Source of the DNA: an uncultured Paraprevotella sp.
GTDB lineage: Bacteria; Bacteroidota; Bacteroidia; Bacteroidales; Bacteroidaceae
Direction of reading: 5' to 3'
DNA: 34,247 nucleotides
Assembly: GCA_900548345.1 (NCBI GenBank)
Contig: URKA01000036.1
Span: 1 to 34,247 of the forward strand
Part shown: piece after piece, positions 24,818 through 32,946 of the stretch
Numbering within the stretch: position 1 is the first letter of the stretch
Layout: every line of letters begins with the position of its first letter
Made by a program: the position numbers and the translations under genes
The notes under the pieces: model-generated
What the model was told of the DNA's origin: nothing
The model's input: the letters and a program-made list of their open reading frames with translations, nothing else
Database searches by the model: none

Positions 24818-25765
24818 ATGAGAAAAGACAGGTTGCAAAACAAAGTGGCGACAAGTCATCTGACTTTTCCCTTCGCAGTCCTTCTCTCCACCCTATTGTG
24901 GTGGAGTGAGGGTAGGTATTCGCACAGCCTGATGCTCGGTTGGGGGATATGCTGCCTGATGACTTACCTGTGGGTGGAAACCAACAACGCCTACTCTCTG
25001 CTCCGCGTCAGAAGCCGGATGACTCCGGCTCTCTACGCCTTGCTCATGGGTGCCATGTTCTTTCTGCATCCGCTCCGGGACTGTTCATACGTGGCGGGAT
25101 GTATGCTGGCTTCCTATTATCTGTTATTCGGAGCCTACCAGCAACCTCAGGCCATACAGCCGATGTTCCATGCCTTCCTGTGCATCGGCATCGGCAGCCT
25201 GTTCTTTCCGCAAATACTCTATTTCGTACCGTTCTATCTGTGGTATTCCTCACTCCACCTGCACGCCCTGACATGGCGCACCTTTTGGGCAGCCATGACG
25301 GGCATCCTGCTTCCTTACTGGTTTATGGCCGGATATTATCTTTATTCGGGAGATTTCGGACCGTTTCTCGACCATATCGCGAAGCTGGCCGTTTTCCAGC
25401 CCCTTGACAGGACGAATTATTCGGCATGGGACCTCTCCAGAATCTTGTCATTCTCATACGTGGCGTTCTTTTCGCTAATCGGCATCGTACATTATGTACG
25501 CACCAGTTTCAATGACAAGATACGTACACGCATGTACCTGTACATCCTGATGACGCAGGAGATACTGATTGCGGCCTTCCTTCTGTTGCAGCCCGTTCAT
25601 TCCGACATGCTGTTCGGATTGCTCGTGATGAACTCCGTCCCGTTCATCTCCCATTACTTCACCCTGACACACAGCCGCCTCTCCCACATCATGTTCATTC
25701 TTTTCATACTTGGTTTCATCACATTGACCACAATCAACGCATGGATACACTTGTCGACATACTGA
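24818..25765 (+). CDS. Polytopic membrane protein of unknown function
   Basis: 315 residues, not recognised with confidence. About eight to ten hydrophobic helices span the chain, with very few charged loops and many aromatic residues (ILYFVPFYLWYSSLHLHAL, PYWFMAGYYLYSG). Length and style recall Bacteroidetes-specific hypothetical proteins that sit beside purD, but I see no catalytic motif. It starts 6 bp after purD and its last 25 bases overlap the DedA-like gene, so the three genes are translationally linked. Confidence 0.8.
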   Translation: MRKDRLQNKVATSHLTFPFAVLLSTLLWWSEGRYSHSLMLGWGICCLMTYLWVETNNAYSLLRVRSRMTPALYALLMGAMFFLHPLRDCSYVAGCMLASYYLLFGAYQQPQAIQPMFHAFLCIGIGSLFFPQILYFVPFYLWYSSLHLHALTWRTFWAAMTGILLPYWFMAGYYLYSGDFGPFLDHIAKLAVFQPLDRTNYSAWDLSRILSFSYVAFFSLIGIVHYVRTSFNDKIRTRMYLYILMTQEILIAAFLLLQPVHSDMLFGLLVMNSVPFISHYFTLTHSRLSHIMFILFILGFITLTTINAWIHLSTY

Positions 25766-26190
25766 TAGAATACGGTTATTGGGGAATGTTCGTAGCGGCA
25801 TTCATAGCCGGAAGCGTCTTTCCTTTCAGTTCCGAGGCGGTCATGGCCGGACTGCAGCTGGCAGGCCTCAGCCCGCTTCCCTTATTGATATGGGGAACGG
25901 CAGGCAACGTGGCAGGCAGCATGTTCAATTACGGCATAGGACGGTTGGGACGCATGGAATGGATTGAAAAATACCTCCATGTGAAACGGGAGAAAGTGGA
26001 ACAAACCCGGAAATGGATGGAATCCAGAGGCGCATGGATGGGAGTGCTGTGCTTTCTGCCCATCTTAGGGAGCGTCATCGCCGTCACGTTGGGCTTTATG
26101 CGCGCCAATCCTCTTATCAGCCTCATCTCCATCACCATCGGGAAACTATTAAGATATGCCATCTTGATTTATGCAATCACCTTTATTTGA
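25741..26190 (+). CDS. YqaA/DedA-like (VTT-domain) membrane protein
   Basis: 149 residues, a compact member of the SNARE-associated/VTT family, whose larger DedA relatives act in phospholipid (undecaprenyl-phosphate or phosphatidylethanolamine) flipping. Seen: a first helix GYWGMFVAAFIAGSVFPFSS, then GNVAGSMFNYGIGRLGR, the amphipathic KREKVEQTRKWMESRGAWM segment and the re-entrant-type FLPILGSVIAVTLGFMRANP. The F-x-x-x-G-x-x-x-P-x-x-S-E pattern at the N-terminus matches YqaA proteins. The small size suggests a homo-oligomer. It overlaps the preceding gene by 25 bp and the ZnuA-like gene follows after 9 bp. Confidence 0.85.
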   Translation: MDTLVDILIEYGYWGMFVAAFIAGSVFPFSSEAVMAGLQLAGLSPLPLLIWGTAGNVAGSMFNYGIGRLGRMEWIEKYLHVKREKVEQTRKWMESRGAWMGVLCFLPILGSVIAVTLGFMRANPLISLISITIGKLLRYAILIYAITFI

Positions 26191-26199
26191 AACTTGGAT

Positions 26200-27081
26200 A
26201 TGAAAGTCTCGCGCGCGTACCTATATATTATATGTATCTTCCTCTGGTGTGGTTGCACACACCGGCCCGCAGCATCCGAAAACGGAGAAGACAGGAGAAC
26301 CATTACAGTCTCCGTCGAACCGTTGCGATACCTCACGGAACAGATTGCCGGAGAAACGTATCACGTCACCACATTCGTACCGAAAGGAAGCAGTCCGGAA
26401 ACTTACGAACCGACCCCGGAACAATTGGTAGCCTTGAAAAACAGCATCATATTCTTGAGCATCGGCGACCTTGGATTTGAACGCACATGGCTTGACCGAC
26501 TCCGGCAGAATGCTCCGGAAGTGACATTTGCCCGTGTGGCCGATGAAATCCCACGATTGGGCGGACACCGGCATACCCATGAGAAAACCATACACGAGAC
26601 AGACGGAGACCCGCACGTATGGACCTCTCCTGCCTGCATGAAAAAGATGGCACAACAAGTTTGTCATGTGCTCTGTAAGATGGATACGGCACAAGCCGGT
26701 ATTTTCAGAAGCAACCTTCTGAAAGTGGAACAGGAGATACAAACCGTTGACGACAGTATACGGACACTGCTTTCCGGCACTTCACAAAAAACGTTCCTGA
26801 TTTATCATCCCACACTGACCTACTTCGCCCATGACTACGGCCTGGAACAGCTTTCTATCGAAAAGGACGGGAAAGAACCTTCTCCCCGCCATCTGGCCGA
26901 ATTGATAAGCCTGTGCAGGAACCGACACGTGAAAACCATCTTCGTACAACAAGAGTTTGACCGGAAAAACGCGATGCTGATAGCCCAAGAGACCGGCACA
27001 CGCATCACGGAAATCAATCCACTCGCATACGATTGGAAGGCAGAAATGTTGAATATCGCCCAAACCCTGCATGAACAATGA
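26200..27081 (+). CDS. znuA: ZnuA-like metal ABC transporter substrate-binding lipoprotein
   Basis: Binds zinc (or manganese) in the periplasm and delivers it to an ABC permease. 293 residues; lipobox LWCGC, lipidated Cys19. The cluster-9 ligands are partly intact: His139 in DPHVW, His203 in IYHPTLTYFAHDYG and Glu271 in TEINPL. At the first ligand position, usually His in a DPHEYEP-type motif, the sequence is SSPETYEPTPEQ, with Glu67 instead. A His loop (GGHRHTHEKTIH, 121-132) is typical of zinc binders. The ATG at 26200 is preferred over a TTG two codons upstream because it directly begins the signal peptide. It overlaps the ATPase gene by 4 bp (ATGA). No permease gene is adjacent. Confidence 0.88.
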   Translation: MKVSRAYLYIICIFLWCGCTHRPAASENGEDRRTITVSVEPLRYLTEQIAGETYHVTTFVPKGSSPETYEPTPEQLVALKNSIIFLSIGDLGFERTWLDRLRQNAPEVTFARVADEIPRLGGHRHTHEKTIHETDGDPHVWTSPACMKKMAQQVCHVLCKMDTAQAGIFRSNLLKVEQEIQTVDDSIRTLLSGTSQKTFLIYHPTLTYFAHDYGLEQLSIEKDGKEPSPRHLAELISLCRNRHVKTIFVQQEFDRKNAMLIAQETGTRITEINPLAYDWKAEMLNIAQTLHEQ

Positions 27082-27842
27082 CGAATACGGAACCCATCAT
27101 AGAATTGAGAAACATACATGCGGCATACGAGGGAAAAACGGTGTTGCGAGACGTGAACCTGACCGTATACACGAAAGACTTTCTCGGTATCATCGGCCCC
27201 AACGGCGGCGGAAAGACCACACTCGTCAAGACGATTATCGGCCTGAAGAAACCGGAATCCGGCTCCATCTCGTTCTTCCGGAACGGACAATCCGTTCCGT
27301 CCATCCGCATAGGCTACCTTCCTCAATACAACCGGATAGACAAGAAGTTTCCCATCTCCGTATACGAAGTAATCCTGTCGGGCGTGAAGAAAAATATATG
27401 GCATCCCTATACCAAGTCACAACACGAGGCCGCACAAGACATGCTCCATCGGATGGGACTGGAGCACATGGGCGACACCCCTATCGGTTCGCTCAGTGGC
27501 GGACAACTCCAACGCGCCTTGCTCGGACGGGCCATCATATCCGTCCCCGACGTAGTGATTCTTGATGAGCCGAATACTTACATAGACAAAAGTTTCGAGA
27601 CACAGCTCTACCACCTGCTGGAAGAAATCAATCAGGAGAGCGCCATCATTCTGGTAAGTCATGATTTAGGGTCCGTGCTTCAGAACGTACGCACAATCGC
27701 CTGCGTCAACGAAACCTTGGACTACCATCCTGATACGGAACTGCCGGAGGGTTGGCTTGAAGACAGGTTCAATTGCCCCATCGACCTGATAGGACACGGA
27801 AACCTCCCGCATCGGGTACTAAAATATCACAAACATAGTTAA
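27078..27842 (+). CDS. znuC: ZnuC-like metal ABC transporter ATPase
   Basis: Cytoplasmic ATPase of a zinc/manganese importer, 254 residues. Walker A GPNGGGKTT (40-48), signature LSGGQLQR (139-146), Walker B VVILDEPNTYID (159-170) and the switch His in LVSHDLGSVL are all present. Its start codon overlaps the ZnuA-like stop codon, so the two are coupled. The expected third gene, the ZnuB-type permease, does not follow; the next gene has a new promoter and is unrelated. The permease must lie elsewhere or be supplied by another system. Confidence 0.92.
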   Translation: MTNTEPIIELRNIHAAYEGKTVLRDVNLTVYTKDFLGIIGPNGGGKTTLVKTIIGLKKPESGSISFFRNGQSVPSIRIGYLPQYNRIDKKFPISVYEVILSGVKKNIWHPYTKSQHEAAQDMLHRMGLEHMGDTPIGSLSGGQLQRALLGRAIISVPDVVILDEPNTYIDKSFETQLYHLLEEINQESAIILVSHDLGSVLQNVRTIACVNETLDYHPDTELPEGWLEDRFNCPIDLIGHGNLPHRVLKYHKHS

Positions 27843-27901
27843 AAGCAAGATGCCGAAGAGTTCAAAACAAATAAAAGTGAAAGGCTTAATGAAAAAGTTA
27901 C

Positions 27902-27909
27902 TAATTTTG
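27902..27909 (+). promoter_or_regulatory. -7 element before the DUF2723 gene
   Basis: TAATTTTG, a perfect TAnnTTTG, lies 50 bases before the ATG at 27960 and 59 bases after the ZnuC-like stop codon. The -33 element is weak. It marks the start of a new transcription unit: DUF2723, deacetylase, QueG. Confidence 0.5.
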
Positions 27910-27959
27910 TAACCTTAGCGCGAAAACTTAAAATCTAAATAAGAATAAAGAATACAACA

Positions 27960-30900
27960 ATGAAACAGTTCAGACAAGTAAACAACCTCATGGGTTGGAT
28001 TACATTTGCCATTGCCGCCTGGGTCTATTGTTCCACAGTAGAGCCCACAGCCAGTTTTTGGGACTGTCCGGAATTCATCACCACCGGCTACAAACTGGAA
28101 GTAGGACACCCGCCCGGCGCACCATTCTTCATGCTCACCGCCAACCTGTTCTCCCAATTCACCGATGACCCTTCACAGGTTGCCTTCATGGTGAACATCA
28201 TGTCGGCTCTCTTCAGCGCATTCTGCATACTCTTCTTGTTCTGGAGCATCACACACCTGACACGGAAACTCCTTTGCAAGGACGAGAACGACATGAACCT
28301 CGCGCGGCTCATTGCCATCGAAGGCAGCGGACTTGTCGGCGCATTGGTATATACGTTCAGCGACACGTTCTGGTTCAGTGCGGTGGAAGGCGAGGTTTAT
28401 GCCTACTCTTCATTGTTTACGGCCCTGGTATTCTGGCTCATCCTGAAATGGGAAGAGCATGCCGACGAGCCGCACAGCGACCGTTGGCTTGTGCTCATCG
28501 CCTACCTGACGGGACTTTCCATCGGCGTACACTTGCTGAACCTGTTGTGTTTGCCGGCCATCGTGCTCGTATATTACTATAAGAAGAACCCCGATGCCAA
28601 CCTGAAAGGCTCTGTGGGTGCATTGGTATGTTCCATGATTCTGGTGGCAGCCGTGCTCTACGGCATCGTACCGGGTATCGTGAAAGTCGGCGGATGGTTC
28701 GAACTGCTCTTTGTCAACACTTTGGAACTGCCGTTCAACACCGGACTCATCTTCTATATCTTCTGCCTTATCACCATTGTAGTGTGGGCCATCTTCGAGA
28801 CTATAGTACAGCGGAGCAGAATGAAGATGAACATTTCCTATCTGCTCTCCGTCGGCATGCTGGGTATACCGTTCTACGGTTACGGATGGAGCAGTGCCGT
28901 AATCGGTATCATCGTACTTGCCGCCATCGCTTACCTTTTGTTCCGCAGATACGGCGACCGTTTCCTCGTCAGCGCACGCGTCATGAACACATCGCTCCTC
29001 TGCATGCTGATGATTATGATTGGCTACTCCACGTATGCAGTCATCGTAATCCGCTCTACGGCCAACACCCCGATGGACCAGAACTCGCCCGAAGACATCT
29101 TCACCTTAGGACAGTATCTGAATCGCGAACAGTACGGTAGCCGTCCGCTCTTTTACGGACAGGCCTACACATCGAAGATGAAACTGAAAGCAACCGGTGA
29201 CGGCTATTGTATGCCGGAAACCAAACAAGGCGCACCCGTCTACCAGCGGGTAGAGAAGCATACAGCCGACGAAAAAGACGCCTATAAAATCATACATTAC
29301 AACACCGAGTATATCTACGCGCAGAACATGCTGTTCCCACGCATGTGGTCCGACTCACAGGCTAACGGACACCCACAGGCCTACGAAGACTGGATGGGCG
29401 GAGTGGAAGGCAAGCAAGTGCCTTGCGACCAATGCGGACAAACCGTAATGGTGAAAGTTCCCTCGCAATGGGAAAACCTGCGTTTCTTCTTCAGCTATCA
29501 ACTGAACTTCATGTACTGGCGCTACTTCATGTGGAACTTTGCAGGCCGTCAGAACGACATTCAGGGACACGGAGAAGTGGAACACGGCAACTGGATAAGC
29601 GGTATCCCGTTCATCGACAATGCACGGTTGGGCGACCAAAGCAAGCTCCCCACCGACCTGAAAGAGAACAAAGGACACAACGTATTCTACTGCCTTCCCC
29701 TGCTGCTGGGACTGTTAGGACTTTTCTGGCAGGTATACAAGAACCAGGAAGGGGTGAAACAATTCTGGGTGGTATTCTTCCTGTTCTTCATGACCGGTAT
29801 CGCCATCGTGATTTACCTGAACCAGACACCGCTGCAACCGCGTGAACGCGACTATGCCTACGCCGGTTCATTCTACGCCTTCGCCATCTGGGTGGGTATG
29901 GGCGTGGCTGCCGTAACCGACTGGCTGAGAAAGCTCCGCACTCCGGAACTTCCCACGGCCATTGCCGTATCCGTGCTGGCGCTTCTCGTTCCTATACAAA
30001 TGGCCGGACAGACGTGGGACGACCACGACAGGAGCGGTCGCTACACTTGCCGCGACTTCGGACAGAACTATCTGAATTCATTAGATGAAAAAGGGTATCC
30101 GGTCATCTTCACGAACGGCGACAACGACACCTTCCCCCTGTGGTACAATCAGGAGACCGAAGGCTTCCGTACCGACGCACGTGTCTGCAACCTGAGCTAC
30201 CTGCAAACCGACTGGTACATCGACCAGATGCGCCGCCCGGCCTATGACTCTCCGTCGCTGCCCATCAGCTGGAGCCGCCTGCAATATGTGGCCGGCACAC
30301 GCGAAGGCATAAGGGTGGAACCCGATGTACTGGAACAAGTCATCGAATACTACAAGGACGAACCGGAAACGCTGAAACAACTGGTTGGCGAAAACCCGTA
30401 CGAGCTGAAGAACATCATCAAATACTGGATACTGAATGACAATCCCGACTTCCAGATATTCCCCACCGACAGTGCTGTCATCACCATCGACAAGGAAGCC
30501 GTGCGCCGTTCGGGCATGATGATTGCCTCCGACTCCATCCCCGATGTGATGGAAATCTCACTGCGTGGCAAACGAGCCATCTACAAGAGCGAGATGATGA
30601 TGCTCGAAATGATTTCACAAGCAAACTGGGAACGCCCGTTGTACATTGCCATGACGGTTGGTTCGGACAACTACGGCAACCTCGGAAATAATTTCGTACA
30701 GGAAGGACTGACCTACCGCATCACACCGTTCAACACCCAAAAGAGCGGACAAACCATGGACACCGAACGCATGTACAACAATATCATGACCAAATTCAAG
30801 TTCGGCGGACTGGCTGAAAATCCCGACATATACCTGGATGAGACCGTCATGCGCATGTGTTACACACATCGCCGGCTGTTTGCCCAACTCGCCATGCAAC

Positions 30901-31280
30901 TGCTTGTCGAGAACAAGGAAGACAAGGCTCTGAAAGTGCTACAACGGGCCGAACAGGCCATTCCGGCCAACGTGGTACCGCACAACTTCCAAAGCGGCTC
31001 GCTCGACTTAGCCAAATCATGGTTGGGAGTAGGACGCAAGAATGAATGCGGAAAACTGCTCGATGCAATAGGCCAAAACGCCAAGGAGTATCTCGAATGG
31101 TATCTGAGCCTGAATACAAACCGTCTGATGCAATCCGCACGGCAATGCATGTACAACCTGTATCTGCTTGACGAGATATCCGGCGTTTACGCAAGATACG
31201 ACGAGAAGAAGGCGGACGAATACCATAAAGAGTTAGAATACTACATGAAACAGTGCATGGCACGCGGCATCAACATGTAA
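27960..31280 (+). CDS. DUF2723 membrane protein, TMEM260-like O-mannosyltransferase family
   Basis: 1106 residues. The N-terminal DUF2723 domain starts near residue 10 and contains the conserved PTASFWDCPEFITTGYKLEVGHPPGAPF segment, split here for length: TASFWDCPEF and KLEVGHPPGAP. Its Asp and His residues are the likely catalytic region of this GT-C glycosyltransferase fold. About ten to twelve helices follow to residue 680, then a soluble C-terminal part (about 690-1106) with helical, TPR-like pairs at the end (LAMQLLVENKEDKALKVL). Human TMEM260, which shares this domain, is an O-mannosyltransferase. A role in Bacteroidetes general protein O-glycosylation is inferred. The deacetylase gene follows after 10 bp. 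Confidence 0.85.
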   Translation: MKQFRQVNNLMGWITFAIAAWVYCSTVEPTASFWDCPEFITTGYKLEVGHPPGAPFFMLTANLFSQFTDDPSQVAFMVNIMSALFSAFCILFLFWSITHLTRKLLCKDENDMNLARLIAIEGSGLVGALVYTFSDTFWFSAVEGEVYAYSSLFTALVFWLILKWEEHADEPHSDRWLVLIAYLTGLSIGVHLLNLLCLPAIVLVYYYKKNPDANLKGSVGALVCSMILVAAVLYGIVPGIVKVGGWFELLFVNTLELPFNTGLIFYIFCLITIVVWAIFETIVQRSRMKMNISYLLSVGMLGIPFYGYGWSSAVIGIIVLAAIAYLLFRRYGDRFLVSARVMNTSLLCMLMIMIGYSTYAVIVIRSTANTPMDQNSPEDIFTLGQYLNREQYGSRPLFYGQAYTSKMKLKATGDGYCMPETKQGAPVYQRVEKHTADEKDAYKIIHYNTEYIYAQNMLFPRMWSDSQANGHPQAYEDWMGGVEGKQVPCDQCGQTVMVKVPSQWENLRFFFSYQLNFMYWRYFMWNFAGRQNDIQGHGEVEHGNWISGIPFIDNARLGDQSKLPTDLKENKGHNVFYCLPLLLGLLGLFWQVYKNQEGVKQFWVVFFLFFMTGIAIVIYLNQTPLQPRERDYAYAGSFYAFAIWVGMGVAAVTDWLRKLRTPELPTAIAVSVLALLVPIQMAGQTWDDHDRSGRYTCRDFGQNYLNSLDEKGYPVIFTNGDNDTFPLWYNQETEGFRTDARVCNLSYLQTDWYIDQMRRPAYDSPSLPISWSRLQYVAGTREGIRVEPDVLEQVIEYYKDEPETLKQLVGENPYELKNIIKYWILNDNPDFQIFPTDSAVITIDKEAVRRSGMMIASDSIPDVMEISLRGKRAIYKSEMMMLEMISQANWERPLYIAMTVGSDNYGNLGNNFVQEGLTYRITPFNTQKSGQTMDTERMYNNIMTKFKFGGLAENPDIYLDETVMRMCYTHRRLFAQLAMQLLVENKEDKALKVLQRAEQAIPANVVPHNFQSGSLDLAKSWLGVGRKNECGKLLDAIGQNAKEYLEWYLSLNTNRLMQSARQCMYNLYLLDEISGVYARYDEKKADEYHKELEYYMKQCMARGINM

Positions 31281-31290
31281 CGGAAAGAAT

Positions 31291-31902
31291 ATGATTATCG
31301 AACAACCGGCCATATTCCTCCGTTGGCTTTACCCAAAGGCCATCTGGCGGATGAGCAGGAAAAAGAAAACCGTCTATCTGACGTTCGATGACGGCCCCAT
31401 ACCCGAAGCGACCCCCTTCGTGCTGGACACGTTGGACCGCTTCGGTATCAAGGCCACATTCTTCATGGTGGGAGACAATGTGCGCAAGCATCCCGACATA
31501 TACCGTATGGTGGTGGAACGCGGACACCGCATCGGCAATCACACCTTCAACCACATCGGCGGATTCCGACACACCTGCAAGGACTATCTGGAAAACGCCG
31601 ACAAGGCTAACGAGTTGCTGCACACCAACCTGTTCCGTCCGCCTCACGGATGGATGCGCCTGCTTCAGTTCAAACTGTTACGCAAGCATTACCGCATCAT
31701 CATGTGGGACTTGGTCACACGGGACTACAGCCGCCACATGACAGCCAAGGATGTGGTGAAAAACGTGAAACGGTACACCCGTAACGGCTCCATCATCACA
31801 TTCCACGATTCGGTGAAAAGCATCGACAAACTGCGCACAGCCCTGCCGGAATCTCTGCAATGGCTCACCGACCAGGGATACACGTTCAAGGTCATTGAAT
31901 AA
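31291..31902 (+). CDS. Polysaccharide deacetylase (NodB domain)
   Basis: 203 residues, essentially a bare NodB/CE4 catalytic domain. Motif 1 TFDDGP gives Asp33/Asp34. Motif 2 has the metal-binding histidines H84 and H88 in NHTFNH. Motif 3 is RPPHGW (116-121), followed by the WDLVTRDY motif and motif 5 ITFHDS. All key residues of a metal-dependent N- or O-deacetylase are present. A signal peptide is not obvious. The N-terminus (IIEQPAIFLRWLYP) resembles a short hydrophobic anchor. It is probably cotranscribed with the DUF2723 gene (10 bp gap) and with queG (10 bp gap). The substrate, possibly peptidoglycan or a glycan, is unknown. Confidence 0.92.
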   Translation: MIIEQPAIFLRWLYPKAIWRMSRKKKTVYLTFDDGPIPEATPFVLDTLDRFGIKATFFMVGDNVRKHPDIYRMVVERGHRIGNHTFNHIGGFRHTCKDYLENADKANELLHTNLFRPPHGWMRLLQFKLLRKHYRIIMWDLVTRDYSRHMTAKDVVKNVKRYTRNGSIITFHDSVKSIDKLRTALPESLQWLTDQGYTFKVIE

Positions 31903-31912
31903 AACTTCCTAT

Positions 31913-32884
31913 ATGGAAACCGCATCAGGAACTCCCGCGGAGACCTATATGCTCTCCGCCCAGAAAATAAAAGCCGAGGCCCAAAGTCTCGGCTTTTGTG
32001 CGTGCGGACTGGCACAGGCCGGACCGGTGGATACCAACCACGTCACATTCTTCGCACACTGGCTGCAGACCGGCCGGCACGCCGACATGGCATACATGAA
32101 CTGTTATGCCGACAAACGCACCGACCCTTCTCTTTTAGTGGAAAACGCACACACAGTCGTCAGCGTCGCACTCAACTACTATCCCCCGGAAAGGATTTCC
32201 GACGAGAAACCGCAGTTGTCATGGTACGCCTACGGGCAGGACTACCACGACCTCATGCGCCGGAAACTACACACTCTGCTGGAACGGATACAGGCCGAAT
32301 ACGCACCCGGTACAGTTCAAGGCCGCTGTTTCTGCGACACAGCTCCCGTATTGGAACGCTATTGGGCATGGCGCGGCGGAATGGGATGGATGGGCAAACA
32401 CACCCAACTCGTCATCCCACAAAACGGAAGCGCATTTTTCCTGGGTGAACTCATCCTCAACCTGACAGCCGACCGTTACGACCGTCCCATGACCATGCAA
32501 TGCGGCACATGCCGCAAGTGCATCGAGGCCTGCCCCACCGGTGCCCTTACCGAAGGGAAGGGATTGGATGCACGCCGTTGCCTGAGCTACCTGACCATCG
32601 AAAACCGTGGAGAGATTCCGGCAGAGGCCGCAGCAAAAATGGCACCGTATTTCTACGGTTGCGACCGTTGTCTGCGTGCCTGTCCCCATCTGCGCCATGC
32701 CGTACCCACGAACGAAGAAGGGCTGAAACCTCGTCGCGAACTGCTTGACATGACAGTTGAACAATGGTCGCATCTCACCGTGGAAGAATACCGCGCGCTT
32801 TTCAAAGGCTCCGCCGTCAAACGGGCCAAATACGAAGGGCTTATGCGCAACCTTAAAGCCATGAACCCGCCCAAGGAAGAATAA
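31913..32884 (+). CDS. queG: Epoxyqueuosine reductase
   Basis: Cobalamin- and Fe-S-dependent last step of queuosine tRNA modification. 323 residues from the ATG at 31913; the ATG at 31949 (MLSAQKIKAEAQ) fits the family's start as well, and an earlier TTG at 31895 overlaps the deacetylase stop. The N-terminal cobalamin-binding region contains the CDTAPVLER motif with the catalytic Asp. Two 4Fe-4S motifs are readable: CGTCRKCIEACP (C197, C200, C203, C207) and CDRCLRACP (C250, C253, C257). The order of the last motif, CxxCxxxCP, agrees with QueG. It ends the plus-strand run, before a convergent terminator. Confidence 0.95.
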   Translation: METASGTPAETYMLSAQKIKAEAQSLGFCACGLAQAGPVDTNHVTFFAHWLQTGRHADMAYMNCYADKRTDPSLLVENAHTVVSVALNYYPPERISDEKPQLSWYAYGQDYHDLMRRKLHTLLERIQAEYAPGTVQGRCFCDTAPVLERYWAWRGGMGWMGKHTQLVIPQNGSAFFLGELILNLTADRYDRPMTMQCGTCRKCIEACPTGALTEGKGLDARRCLSYLTIENRGEIPAEAAAKMAPYFYGCDRCLRACPHLRHAVPTNEEGLKPRRELLDMTVEQWSHLTVEEYRALFKGSAVKRAKYEGLMRNLKAMNPPKEE

Positions 32885-32926
32885 AGGCTGCACCATAAAC
32901 CTTCGTTACGATGCAGCCTTGTTGTA
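32884..32926. terminator. Bidirectional terminator between queG and the GH3 gene
   Basis: AAGGCTGCA (32884-32892) pairs with TGCAGCCTT (32912-32920), flanked by TGTTGT on the plus side and by TTTATT when read on the minus strand. It separates the convergent queG and GH3 genes and its left arm includes the last base of the queG stop codon. Confidence 0.75.
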
Positions 32927-32946
32927 TCAATTCCTGAGCGGACAAC

